64,000 nt of DNA, from contig NZ_CP091976.1 of assembly GCF_029016285.1 (NCBI RefSeq), forward strand, positions 1,054,001 through 1,118,000, given 5' to 3'. Position 1 is the first letter of the stretch; every line of letters starts with the position of its first letter. Below are positions 27,006 through 36,442 of the stretch, in pieces. The notes below the pieces were generated by a model. The model was not told the DNA's origin. It ran no database searches and was given only the letters and a program-made list of their open reading frames with translations. The stretch comes from Vibrio sp. DW001 (GTDB lineage Bacteria > Pseudomonadota > Gammaproteobacteria > Enterobacterales > Vibrionaceae). The position numbers and the translations under genes are program-made.

Positions 27006-27911
27006 ATGAAGAGAAATACAGACGACTTTTTAATTTTCTATCATTTGATTGAATTGGGATCTTTTAGTAAGGCCGCAGATAAGGTTGGATTAACTAAATC
27101 TGTAATAAGTAAGCGTATTACACGTTTGGAACAGGAGTTAGGCGTACAGCTTATCTTCCGTACAACTCGCAAACTGACCCTTACTGAAGCAGGAGAGGTT
27201 TTTTTTCGCCACGCGCGCGAGATCTATTTTACCGTAAAAAATGCTCAGGAAGAGCTGAAAGGGTTGAGTGAGTCCTTTACCGGAACAATTCGTATAACTG
27301 TACCGACTATTTCTGGTGAACTTATCTTGCCTCAAGCTATCGCAGAGTTTAGCCGTAAATATCCTGACATCACGGTGCATATGGATTTAGACAATCAGTT
27401 TATTGACCTATTATCTGGAGGTTACGACCTCGCTATTCGGACCGGTGTATTGCCAGATTCGAGTCTTATTGCGCGGCGTTTAGTTGATGTCCATTGGGTT
27501 ATTTGTGGTGCCCCAAGCTATTTCGAAAAAAACAAACCTCCTCAGACCCCTCAAGAGCTGAGTAAACATAACTGCCTTGGGTACTCGTTTCAGGAAACAG
27601 GCTCAGATGAGTGGCTTTTTAAAGGAAAGACAGAACCATTTACGTTAAAGGTATCGGGCAACTTTTGTACTAATAATGCTTCAGCATTAAGAAGAGCCTC
27701 GCTCCTTGGCCAAGGGCTTATTTACGTACCGAAGGTGTTGGTGGCAGAAGATTTGAAAGAGGGCGCTCTTGTAGAAGTGCTTCATAAACAGGTTGGAAAA
27801 TGCTTAGGTATATTTGCGGTCTATCCTTATACCAAGCACCTACCAACTAAAACCAAGTTGTTTATCGATCACATCTACGATTGTTACAATCGAAGCGCAG
27901 AGAGTTTCTGA
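27006..27911 (+). CDS. LysR-family transcriptional regulator
   Basis: A 301-residue LysR-type regulator of the CrgA-like subgroup. The DNA-binding domain covers about residues 5-62 (DDFLIFYHLIELGSFSKAAD, GLTKSVISKRITRLEQELG, FRTTRKLTLTEAG), followed by the effector domain (RITVPTISGELILPQAIAEF). It is convergent with the D-lactate dehydrogenase-type gene that ends 43 bases downstream. Control of that gene is possible but cannot be shown. Confidence 0.9.
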   Translation: MKRNTDDFLIFYHLIELGSFSKAADKVGLTKSVISKRITRLEQELGVQLIFRTTRKLTLTEAGEVFFRHAREIYFTVKNAQEELKGLSESFTGTIRITVPTISGELILPQAIAEFSRKYPDITVHMDLDNQFIDLLSGGYDLAIRTGVLPDSSLIARRLVDVHWVICGAPSYFEKNKPPQTPQELSKHNCLGYSFQETGSDEWLFKGKTEPFTLKVSGNFCTNNASALRRASLLGQGLIYVPKVLVAEDLKEGALVEVLHKQVGKCLGIFAVYPYTKHLPTKTKLFIDHIYDCYNRSAESF

Positions 27912-27953
27912 CCGTTTGCCACTCCGATGAAACTTCGAAATGGCACCTTTGTC

Positions 27954-30776
27954 TTAACTGACTCTGTCTACCAAGTAAAGGATTGAGCGATACTCAATCC
28001 CGCTATGTTCTGACAGACCAATTTCACAGGTTCTGCTATTGGAATACCCCTCGCTGCAATCCTCTGGTACTTCTGATCTCAGTGAGGCTAACGCAGAGGC
28101 GTTGAGTTCCGGTTTAGTGAATCCTTTATCACCAGCGAAGCCACAACACTGTATATCCTCCGGTATGATCACTTTTTCAGCACATGCTTCAGTGACGTCT
28201 TGAATGATGCCTGCTAAACCATTTCGTCGTGATGTGCAGGTAATGTGTAACATCACCGGTTCTTTTTGCTGCGTGATGGTAAGCTTTGGTAAGACGTATT
28301 CCGCAACAAATTTAAACGGTTCGTATATTGATAATTCTTTTTGAAGTGCACCCTTACTCAGACTTGCACATGGGCTGGTATCCATCAAAATAGGATACTT
28401 CCCTTGTTGTGATGCGTGCCAAAGTGAGTCTTGCAATGCGTTCATCTTACTGTTTGCTGTATCGACAAAACCTTTGCTTTTATAAGGCATGCCACAGCAC
28501 TGGCTGTTAATATCATCTGGTAGTACAACATCGTAGCCCGCTTTTTCGAGCAAGGAAATGGTCACTTCAGTTAATGATCTGTTATCGATGGCATTTTTTT
28601 CTGGTCCCATATTACGGGATGCACAACTAGGGAAGTAGACGACCTTTTCTTTTCCTACGGAATGGATCGTAATCGCGGAAACATTTCTGGCTGGTATTGG
28701 AAGGTGGGGAGTCCATAATGGTACGCGTTTACCTGATAGCTGGTGAGCAGCTTTGGTCACCGCTCTCATGTTATTGGTTCCAATGATGCCGTGCACACTA
28801 TTGGCAGCACCCAATCCTAGCTTGGTAACGGAGGTAACTGCTTCGAAATGATCGGCTGTCCAACTTGCGATTGTATTGGCCAGAGAGGAGTGATCTTCAC
28901 GCAGTTTCCGCATTAGGTCACCCGTGTTTATACCTACCGGACACCGGTCAGCACAGAGCCCGGTGGCGGCGCAAGTATCAATACCTTGATAGCGGAATAC
29001 TTTTTCCATTTCGGCCAGTTTTGCAGGGTCTTCGTTGGTTTTGTAAAGGCGGCGGATCTCACGGTACACCGTGTTACGTTGCCGTGGCGTCAAAGAGAGG
29101 TTTCGCGAAGGGCATACTGGTTCGCAGAATCCACACTCTATGCATTTATCGATCAGTTCGTCTGCCGCAGGCATCTCTTTAAGGTTTTTAATATGTGACT
29201 CATGGTCGTTATTAAGGATGACACCAGGATTCAGAATGCCGGTTTTATCGAAGATTTTTTTGATCTTCTGCATCAATTCGTAACCGTCTTTGCCCCATTC
29301 CAGCTCAACGTAAGGAGCCATGTTACGGCCTGTGCCATGTTCTGCTTTGAGCGACCCTTTGTACTTCACGGCAACCAGTTGGGCTACGGCATCCATGAAA
29401 GCACTATAACGGTTTATTTCAGGCTCATTATCAAATGCTTGAGTAAATACAAAGTGAAGATTACCTGCCAATGCATGCCCAAATATTATCGCCTCATGAT
29501 AATCATATTTAATGAACAGATTTTGTAGTTCACGTACCGCAGGTGCGAGCTGGTCGAGTGGAAACGCGACATCTTCGATGATCACGGTTGTACCGGTTTC
29601 TCTTACTGCTCCGACGGCTGGAAATAGTCCTTTTCGGATGGCCCATAGTTGAGCGCATGTCGTCGCGTTACGGCTGAACTCGACGGCCTCAATGGGTGAA
29701 TAACGACTAATTATATTGATTAATGCTTGGGACTGCACAGCAAGATCTTGCTCATCTTCGGCGTGAATCTCTACAAGAATAGCGGCTGCTTCTGTGTTTC
29801 CTTTTATCCCTAATTCGGCAATGAAATCGGGCATCCCCGGTTCGTTGGCTACAGATGCGAGTGAGCGGCTGTCCATTAACTCTACTGCTGCTACATTGGT
29901 TTTGCTGAGTTCACTTACTGCAAAACAAGTGGTTTCAATATCTGAGAATACAAAAAGCCCTGACGCCTTGAAAGCGTGGTCAATCACCGTGTTATAAGTA
30001 ATATCAGCGATAAAACCGAGCGTACCTTCAGACCCAATTAGTAGGTGCTGAAGAATATCGATAGGGTCTTCATAGTCTACTAGTGAGTTTAGGCTGTATC
30101 CCGTGGTGTTTTTAAGGCGATATTTATGGCGTATTTTGTTCGCCATATCGGCATTACTATTGCACTCTTTTGCCAATGTAATGAGGTCTGAAATGAGGGA
30201 TTTATGACTGAATTTAAATGACTCAATACTGTCTTTGTTGAGGGTATCTAGCACGGTACCATCGGCAAGGACGACAGTCATACCAGCCAACGTTTTGTAG
30301 CTATTTTTTGAGGTGCCACAACACATGCCAGAGGCATTGTTGGCTGCAATGCCGCCAATTTTACAGGTATTGATTGACGCGGGGTCTGGGCCAATCATAC
30401 GCCCAAATGGAGCTAGATATTTATTTGCATCTGCGCCGATAACCCCAGGTTGTAGCCATATCTGTTCACCATTATTGATTATCTGGTGATTGCGCCAACT
30501 GGTTGTCAGGGTGATGAGAACAGAGTCGGATATTGCCTGCCCTGATAAACTTGTGCCTGCGGCTCGAAAGGTAAGTGGTATTTGTTTTACATTGCAGGTT
30601 TTGATTGCGAGAACGATTTCATCAAGAGAGTCGAGTTGCAGTATAAGTTTGGGCACCATTCTATAGAAGCTGGCGTCTGTACCGTATGCCAAGGTTAGGG
30701 TTGGGTCTGTGATGATTCTCTTTTCGTCGATATGAACGCTGAGTTCTTGTATCAACTCTTTATATATAGATTCCAT
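27954..30776 (-). CDS. FAD/Fe-S D-2-hydroxyacid dehydrogenase, probably D-lactate dehydrogenase
   Basis: A 940-residue fusion. The N-terminal half is an FAD-binding type 4 oxidase (FRAAGTSLSGQAISD, IGPDPASINTCKIGGIAANN, GSEGTLGFI) with the matching C-terminal oxidase domain (HALAGNLHF, EHGTGRNMAPYVE). Near residues 544 and 600 lie two ferredoxin-like cysteine motifs (CIECGFCEPVCP and CAATGLCADRCP). The end carries two CCG domains (CCGMPYKSKG, CCGFAGDKGF). This architecture matches the quinone-linked D-lactate dehydrogenase (Dld-II type) of marine gammaproteobacteria; the related YdiJ type acts on D-2-hydroxyglutarate. It probably feeds electrons to the membrane quinone pool. It is a single leftward gene. 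Confidence 0.82.
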   Translation of the reverse strand: MESIYKELIQELSVHIDEKRIITDPTLTLAYGTDASFYRMVPKLILQLDSLDEIVLAIKTCNVKQIPLTFRAAGTSLSGQAISDSVLITLTTSWRNHQIINNGEQIWLQPGVIGADANKYLAPFGRMIGPDPASINTCKIGGIAANNASGMCCGTSKNSYKTLAGMTVVLADGTVLDTLNKDSIESFKFSHKSLISDLITLAKECNSNADMANKIRHKYRLKNTTGYSLNSLVDYEDPIDILQHLLIGSEGTLGFIADITYNTVIDHAFKASGLFVFSDIETTCFAVSELSKTNVAAVELMDSRSLASVANEPGMPDFIAELGIKGNTEAAAILVEIHAEDEQDLAVQSQALINIISRYSPIEAVEFSRNATTCAQLWAIRKGLFPAVGAVRETGTTVIIEDVAFPLDQLAPAVRELQNLFIKYDYHEAIIFGHALAGNLHFVFTQAFDNEPEINRYSAFMDAVAQLVAVKYKGSLKAEHGTGRNMAPYVELEWGKDGYELMQKIKKIFDKTGILNPGVILNNDHESHIKNLKEMPAADELIDKCIECGFCEPVCPSRNLSLTPRQRNTVYREIRRLYKTNEDPAKLAEMEKVFRYQGIDTCAATGLCADRCPVGINTGDLMRKLREDHSSLANTIASWTADHFEAVTSVTKLGLGAANSVHGIIGTNNMRAVTKAAHQLSGKRVPLWTPHLPIPARNVSAITIHSVGKEKVVYFPSCASRNMGPEKNAIDNRSLTEVTISLLEKAGYDVVLPDDINSQCCGMPYKSKGFVDTANSKMNALQDSLWHASQQGKYPILMDTSPCASLSKGALQKELSIYEPFKFVAEYVLPKLTITQQKEPVMLHITCTSRRNGLAGIIQDVTEACAEKVIIPEDIQCCGFAGDKGFTKPELNASALASLRSEVPEDCSEGYSNSRTCEIGLSEHSGIEYRSILYLVDRVS

Positions 30777-31010
30777 TCATGCTCCAGATTCATTTACTTC
30801 ACGTTTTTCGCATATTCTTGTTATCGATGTCTTCAATCAGATCACTTTTTATAAATATATTATATAAGTGTTTATGATGTATGTGTTCTTACATTCGTTG
30901 TTTGATACTACATTAACCAATAAGGTTGATATATCACTTTAAATTCACTTGTTTGTTGCAAAAAGAAGACTAATCGAATCAATGATGTGGGAGGGGTGGA
31001 AGTCCAGACA

Positions 31011-31044
31011 TAAAAATGCCAGTCAGAATGAACGGACTGGCATT
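31011..31044 (-). terminator. terminator of the leftward alanine-type symporter gene
   Basis: AATGCCAGTC and GACTGGCATT form a perfect 10-bp stem with a 10-base loop. On the minus strand a T-rich tail follows (A-run at 31012-31016 on the plus strand). It ends 31 bases beyond the 31075 stop. The rest of 30777-31010 shows no gene. Confidence 0.9.
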
Positions 31045-31074
31045 AATTTCTAATAAAGCTAAACGTTATCTAGA

Positions 31075-32496
31075 TTAACTTTTTTTAACCCAAGCAGTCG
31101 TATCGATATCAAGATCTTTATATTCATCAGGATTAAACACAGGATGCTCAACACCTGCATCAAGTTGTTTCCTGTAATCCTTGATAAGTCGTGTTGCCGT
31201 TGGGAACAGCATAATGAGTGCTAACAAGTTAACAATGGCCAAAATTCCCATCAGTGGATCAGAGAAGAAGAAGACCGCTGTTGCACCAGGTGCTACCGCA
31301 CCAACAAACACTACGCCAATGACAAGAATACGCAATATGTGAATCGCCATTGGGTTCTTAGTCATAAAGGTTAGTGCATTCTCACCAAGATAGTAGTTGT
31401 ATATAACGGAACTGAATGAGAAAAGAAGGATAGCAAACGTTAGGTAATACTGAGTCCATGCACCGAAGTGAGAAACCAAAGACTGCTGAGTAAGTACTAT
31501 GCCATCAATACCTTCTGCACCAGGTACATACACATCACCAAGTAAAATAACAAAAGCCGTACAGCTACAAACGATTATAGTATCGATAAATACTGAAAGT
31601 GATTGAGTAATGCCTTGACTGACTGGGTGAGTAACGTCTGCTGTTGCCGCTACGTTAGGTGCGGAACCTAGGCCAGCTTCGTTAGAGAACAGACCACGAC
31701 GCAAACCTTGCGCTAATGCTGCACCCATACCACCACCAACAGCTTCCTCAATGCCGAATGCGTTAGATACGATATTTACAATAACACCAGGAATTTCTGT
31801 GATGTTAGTGATAATAACGAGAAGAGCCATTGCTACATAAGTGATAGCCATAATAGGCACAACAATATCTGCAACCTTAGCGATACGTCTGATACCACCG
31901 TAGATGATGAAACCGACAATAATCGCAAGGAATAAACCCGTATACATACGGTCAATACCCAAGCTATCTTGCACTGCACCAGCAACGGTATTGCCTTGGA
32001 ACGCGTTAAAACCAAACGCGAAAGCGGCAATCAAGCAGAATGCGAGTACATACGCTAACCAGCGATAGTCTTCACCAAGGCCATGAATAATCGTACGTGC
32101 AGGACCGCCACGGAACTCGTTACCTTCTTTACGCTTGTATAGCTGAGCAAGTGAACATTCCACTAGGCTTGTTGCCATACCGACCAATGCAATTGCCCAC
32201 ATCCAGAATACGGCACCTGGACCTCCAAGAGTAATAGCAACGGCAACACCAGCGATGTTACCACCACCTACGCGACCACCAACGGATAATAAAAGGGCTT
32301 CACGTCCGGAAATTTTGTCTTTACCCGCGGTTTGGTTTTTGCTTGATAGTACTCGGAACATACGTCCGAAAAATCGGAACTGAACAAAGTCAGTAACAAT
32401 GGTAAAAAATAGGCCAAAAATTACAAGAAATGGTATAAGCGACCATCCCCAAGTGAGGTCACCAATGACCCCAAAAAAGCTTTCTAACATTTCCAT
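31075..32496 (-). CDS. sodium:alanine/glycine symporter (AGCS family)
   Basis: A 473-residue polytopic carrier of the alanine/glycine:cation symporter family, which imports L- or D-Ala and Gly with sodium. It has about eleven membrane segments and the family motifs GGRVGGGNIAGVAVAITLGGP, GAVFWMWAIALVG and RRGLFSNEAGLGSAPNVAA. An AGGAG-like ribosome site precedes the ATG. It lies 244 bases downstream of the D-amino-acid aminotransferase gene on the same strand, so it may be part of, or co-regulated with, the D-amino-acid block. Confidence 0.92.
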   Translation of the reverse strand: MEMLESFFGVIGDLTWGWSLIPFLVIFGLFFTIVTDFVQFRFFGRMFRVLSSKNQTAGKDKISGREALLLSVGGRVGGGNIAGVAVAITLGGPGAVFWMWAIALVGMATSLVECSLAQLYKRKEGNEFRGGPARTIIHGLGEDYRWLAYVLAFCLIAAFAFGFNAFQGNTVAGAVQDSLGIDRMYTGLFLAIIVGFIIYGGIRRIAKVADIVVPIMAITYVAMALLVIITNITEIPGVIVNIVSNAFGIEEAVGGGMGAALAQGLRRGLFSNEAGLGSAPNVAATADVTHPVSQGITQSLSVFIDTIIVCSCTAFVILLGDVYVPGAEGIDGIVLTQQSLVSHFGAWTQYYLTFAILLFSFSSVIYNYYLGENALTFMTKNPMAIHILRILVIGVVFVGAVAPGATAVFFFSDPLMGILAIVNLLALIMLFPTATRLIKDYRKQLDAGVEHPVFNPDEYKDLDIDTTAWVKKS

Positions 32497-32740
32497 TCTT
32501 TCTCCTAGTATTAATTTTCTGTCTGAGAATTGATCAATTTGGCTAATTTATAGTCTATTAGGCGCCAATTGACCTTGCATTGTACTGGTTTTAAAAAAAT
32601 ATTCGAAGAAAAACAGGGAAAAAGTTTGTATACAGTAACTAGAGTGGATAAAAATCAGGAGCCAAGGGGGCTCCTGCGAAACAATATAGTGAATAAAGGT
32701 GTTAACGTGGAATTAACATGATGTTAGCAATATTTGATGT

Positions 32741-33598
32741 TCATACAGAAAGTGTTTTGGCAAATTCGATATAGATCTCACGGAGCTGTGATGCGACAGG
32801 GCCAGGAACACCATCACCAATTGGCCGCTCATCAATGGAGATGACAGGCCATATAAAGGTTGATGCAGAACTAATAAAAGCTTCTTTCGCTGCGTAAGCT
32901 TCTTCTATTGTGAATACCCTTTCTTCGATAGCCAGATTGTGTTTCTCCGCTACTTTTAGCAGTGAAGCTCGTGTTATACCGTGGAGAATATCGTTACTGA
33001 GTGGACGTGTAACAATAGTATTGTTTTGGGTTACGATGTAGGCGTTACTTGAGCCGCCTTCCGTGACGTATCCTTCTTCAATCAGCCATGCGTCATCACA
33101 GCCAACACTCATGGCTGCTTGTTTTGCCATACAGGCTGCCAATAGTGAGGTCGTTTTAACGTCACGACGTCTCCAACGAAGATCTGGCATGGAGATAATT
33201 TTGATGCCCTTTTTCGCTTTCGTTGAGTCGATCACGGCACGGGATTGAGTAAATAACACAACAGTTGGCTCAGTGTCGTCAGGGTAAGGGAAGTCACGAT
33301 CGCCAGATGACCCCCTAGTGACTTGTAGATAAATACCACCTTCCTTCAGATCATTAAGTGTAATGAGTTTTTTTTGAATGGTTATTAGATCTTCAGCAGT
33401 AAGAGGATTTTTCATTTCCAATTCTCTACATGAACGAGCAAGTCTCGCGACGTGTCCTTCAAGATCTAAGAGTTTTCCGTCGACAACGGCAGTCACCTCA
33501 TAAATGGCATCGGCGAATAAAAAACCTCTGTCAAAAATGGAAACCTTTGCTTCAGATTCTGGTAGATACTCGCCATTTAAGTAAACAGTACGTTGCAT
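32741..33598 (-). CDS. D-amino-acid aminotransferase (fold-type IV PLP enzyme)
   Basis: A 285-residue class IV aminotransferase. The N-terminus is MQRTVYLNGEYLPESEAKVS. IFDRGFLFADAIYEVT is the family start, RRRDVKTTSLLAA carries the PLP-binding Lys148, and EGGSSNAYIV and LHGITRASLL match D-alanine transaminases. I start at 33598 because AGGA lies eight bases upstream; longer in-frame starts overlap dgcA and lack a ribosome site. The enzyme moves amino groups between D-amino acids and 2-oxo acids, typically D-Ala plus 2-oxoglutarate to pyruvate plus D-Glu. It follows dgcN and dgcA, which consume D-Glu. Confidence 0.9.
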   Translation of the reverse strand: MQRTVYLNGEYLPESEAKVSIFDRGFLFADAIYEVTAVVDGKLLDLEGHVARLARSCRELEMKNPLTAEDLITIQKKLITLNDLKEGGIYLQVTRGSSGDRDFPYPDDTEPTVVLFTQSRAVIDSTKAKKGIKIISMPDLRWRRRDVKTTSLLAACMAKQAAMSVGCDDAWLIEEGYVTEGGSSNAYIVTQNNTIVTRPLSNDILHGITRASLLKVAEKHNLAIEERVFTIEEAYAAKEAFISSASTFIWPVISIDERPIGDGVPGPVASQLREIYIEFAKTLSV

Positions 33599-33651
33599 AA
33601 TTTTCATCCTAATGTAATTCAATTTTTCTAGGGAGCGCAATGAACCACTCC

Positions 33652-34626
33652 TTAACCCCATAACTCTGTAGAGAAGGGCATCATGTGATTGTTTTCGAAC
33701 TCGAATCCGTGCTCTATGTCTTCACTTAGCAGTAATGGGCCATCAAGATCAACAATATCGACACCTTGAGCAATAACGAATGCTGGTGCCATGCTCAGAG
33801 AGCTTGAAAGCATGCAACCAACCATGATCTGCAACCCTGCTTGCTCTGCTTGATTTTTGAGTGCTAATGCTTCTGTTAAGCCACCGGTTTTGTCGGTTTT
33901 AATATTGATCATATCGTAACGACCAATTATTTTGCCTAAACTTTCTCGATCGTGACAAGATTCATCCGCACAGATTGGAATAGGTCTAGGTAGTGTCTCA
34001 AGAATATAGTCCATCCCTACAGGGAAAGGTTGTTCAATCATTGCTACACCCAGTTTCACTAGTTCTGGAATCAGTATTTTATAGAGTTCGGGTGTCCATG
34101 CTTCATTTGCATCAAGGATAATCTTTGCATTGGGTGAACCTTCGCGAACCGCGGCAACTCTTGCTAAGTCTTCACCGCCTCCTAGTTTCAATTTAAGCAA
34201 AGGACGAAATGCATTCTCTATCGCCGCTTTTTTCATGTTTTCTGGGGAGTCTAGGGATAAAGTAAATGCTGTGACCAAAGCGTCAGGAGACATCGCCAAG
34301 TTGTCCCAAATTCGCTGTTGTTTTTGTTTACACTCAAGGTCCCATAGTGCGCAGTCGACGGCATTTCTTGCTGCGCCAGCCGGCATTAGGTCTTGCAATG
34401 TTTCTCGAGTGACCCCATTTTTTAGTGCAGGTAACACGTTTTCTAGTTCAGTTAAGGTACTATCAATCGTCTCGTTGTAACGTGCATATGGGACGCATTC
34501 ACCGCGACCCATAACACCGTGACTACTTATTTTTACCTGTATCACATCAGCCTGAGTTTTGCTTCCTCTAGAGATGGTGAAGCTTCCTCTAATGGGCCAA
34601 CTTTTAACCTTGAAGCTTATTTGCAT
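33652..34626 (-). CDS. dgcA: enolase-superfamily racemase, N-acetyl-D-glutamate racemase type (DgcA)
   Basis: A 324-residue enolase-superfamily enzyme of the dipeptide-epimerase branch. The acid/base pair is Lys145/Lys147 (LKLKLGGGED) and Lys243/Lys246 (NIKTDKTGG), and the metal ligands are Asp172 (DANEAW), Glu198 (IEQPF) and Asp221 (ADES). Alone it would be called L-Ala-D/L-Glu epimerase. Beside dgcN, with a stop/start overlap, it is better read as DgcA, which racemises N-acetyl-D-Glu to N-acetyl-L-Glu. The distinction is by context, not residues. Confidence 0.82.
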   Translation of the reverse strand: MQISFKVKSWPIRGSFTISRGSKTQADVIQVKISSHGVMGRGECVPYARYNETIDSTLTELENVLPALKNGVTRETLQDLMPAGAARNAVDCALWDLECKQKQQRIWDNLAMSPDALVTAFTLSLDSPENMKKAAIENAFRPLLKLKLGGGEDLARVAAVREGSPNAKIILDANEAWTPELYKILIPELVKLGVAMIEQPFPVGMDYILETLPRPIPICADESCHDRESLGKIIGRYDMINIKTDKTGGLTEALALKNQAEQAGLQIMVGCMLSSSLSMAPAFVIAQGVDIVDLDGPLLLSEDIEHGFEFENNHMMPFSTELWG

Positions 34627-35630
34627 TATACCTCCGATAGCTTGTTTACTATACGGCTTACACCTTGACGGAATGGGTCTACGACAGGTAGACCGAATTC
34701 AGATTCTACTTTATCCATAAATTCTAGCGCGACTTTTTCATCAAGCTGAGAGGTGTTTACAGAAATTCCAATAAATTGTACATCAGGATTGGTCAATCTG
34801 GCCGTTGCAATGTTAAGTTCCATACACGTTTTTATGTCGGGTACGAGGTAGTTTGGTAGACCGCGCATGTGTGTTCTTGTGGGTTCATGACACAGAACAA
34901 GAGCATCGGCTTGCGCCCCATGTATCAGTCCAGTCGTCACACCAGCAAAGGATGGGTGGAATAGAGATCCTTGTCCTTCAATTACGTCCCAGTGGTCTAT
35001 AGTGCTTTCTGGTGAGATGGTCTCGATTGCACCTGCGATGAAATCAGCTACAACGCAGTCAACACTCACTCCGTTACCAGTAATCAGAATACCGGTTTGA
35101 CCTGTTGCACGAAAGTCAGCGTTGACACCCTGTTCTTTCAGCGCTTTCTCTATTGCTAATGATGTATACATCTTGCCGCATGAACAATCTGTGCCAACCG
35201 TTAAAAGTCGTTTTCCTTGGCGTTTTTTACCATTGCCTACAGGGTAGTTTTGAGTTGGGTATCGAACATCAAACAGTGCCTGATCATTTTTTTTTGCACT
35301 AGCCACTAACTCCGGAATGTCGGTCAACTTATTATGTAAGCCTGAAGCGATATCAAGCCCAGCGTTTAAAGCTTCTATTAATACGCTACACCATTCCTTT
35401 GAGATAATACCCCCACGGTTAGCAACCCCAATGATCAAAGTCTTGGCCCCTGCTTCTATTGCTTCTTCAATAGAAAGATCAACCACACCGCAATCCGCAT
35501 TGCATGTTGGTAAGCGATACTGACCTACGCAATATTCAGGGTGCCAAGTTTTTATGCCTTGAGCAACTTTTGCCGCGAGCGGGTCTGCTGCGTCCCCAAG
35601 AAAAAGTAAATAAGGTTTTTTCAGTTCCAT
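34626..35630 (-). CDS. dgcN: D-glutamate N-acetyltransferase (DgcN, DUF1611 family)
   Basis: A 334-residue DUF1611-family protein. The N-terminal Rossmann-like part has GVANRGGIISKEW. A P-loop-like motif lies at residues 146-156 (GTDCSCGKMYTS), followed by FRATGQTGILI, IEGQGSLFHPSFAG and VLCHEPTRTHMRGLPNY. Members fused to the DgcA pathway acetylate D-Glu with acetyl-CoA as the first step of a D-glutamate catabolic route in marine bacteria. Its stop overlaps the dgcA start by one base (TAATG), so both are made together. It is the first gene of the leftward operon dgcN-dgcA-aminotransferase, preceded by an ~800-base spacer. Confidence 0.85.
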   Translation of the reverse strand: MELKKPYLLFLGDAADPLAAKVAQGIKTWHPEYCVGQYRLPTCNADCGVVDLSIEEAIEAGAKTLIIGVANRGGIISKEWCSVLIEALNAGLDIASGLHNKLTDIPELVASAKKNDQALFDVRYPTQNYPVGNGKKRQGKRLLTVGTDCSCGKMYTSLAIEKALKEQGVNADFRATGQTGILITGNGVSVDCVVADFIAGAIETISPESTIDHWDVIEGQGSLFHPSFAGVTTGLIHGAQADALVLCHEPTRTHMRGLPNYLVPDIKTCMELNIATARLTNPDVQFIGISVNTSQLDEKVALEFMDKVESEFGLPVVDPFRQGVSRIVNKLSEV

Positions 35631-36442
35631 TGGTGTTCTCCATTTAAGAAATTAGTTGCTACACAGATGATTAGGCTATGTATCGACATCAGTTGCAGTG
35701 CAATATTCGTGACAGGAATGACGACTAATGGGGTGTTCTTATACGGATATTATTAAAAATGTACTTTTTTAAAGAGGTAAGTGAGAGGGTTTTGCCTAAA
35801 TGTCGAAAATCTAGGGATATGGCCTCATTCTATAACTTAGGGCTATATTAGTTGAATGTTCTGATGGGAGTGAATTGCTAGATAAATTATTCAAAATCAA
35901 TAATTAATCAGAAGTATATAATTTCAATATGTACCTAAATTTGCGAAATTATATGCTGTACACAAAAAGAAATAACACCCTATCAATTCACGGGTTTTAC
36001 GATATTCAATCGTTAAGTTTATAAATAAATGAGCAGCATAATAGTCTTTACTCAGCACCATATATGAACAACTCACACTCTTAATGATCATTAATGGTGC
36101 AATGAACATCAAAAAAGTTAGAGACTCAGTGTTTAAAACTAATTCTGATTGATGCTAAGAAAAAACTGGTCTTTAAATTATTGTTGCCAGAATGTGAAGT
36201 ATTCTCGCATATCGATGTAGTGTATTATTCCAATAAAATAACAATATTCAAGATTAAAAACTAATAAAAGGTAGAAGGCCGTGTGAATTTATACTTGCAG
36301 CGTTATCTCATTATTGTTTCACTGCCATTGAAATTCCTCTTTAAATGGAATAATTCTAATCATTTCTTATGCTTGGTCTGCTATTTGCTACGGGTATGAG
36401 AGGGTAGTTTTTAAAAAGTCACTATTATTGGAGAGTCAGAAA
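35631..36442. promoter_or_regulatory. long divergent spacer between dgcN and a symporter gene, with 14-bp palindrome
   Basis: This 812-base AT-rich stretch has no convincing gene; the only ORF of note (62 codons, minus strand, 35924-36112) lacks a ribosome site and looks random. It holds the perfect palindrome TTAATGATCATTAA at 36081-36094, about 350 bases before the plus-strand symporter and about 450 before dgcN. It presumably contains both promoters and could hold a regulator site or a small RNA. GGAGAG at 36430-36435 is the symporter's ribosome site. Confidence 0.4.

Noticed and set aside
28865..29528. Four plus-strand ORFs across the D-lactate dehydrogenase gene
   Set aside because: They lie opposite conserved Fe-S and CCG domains of a clear gene and have no ribosome sites or family features.
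35924..36112. A 62-codon minus-strand ORF in the dgcN spacer
   Set aside because: No ribosome site and an irregular composition; more likely chance in AT-rich DNA.
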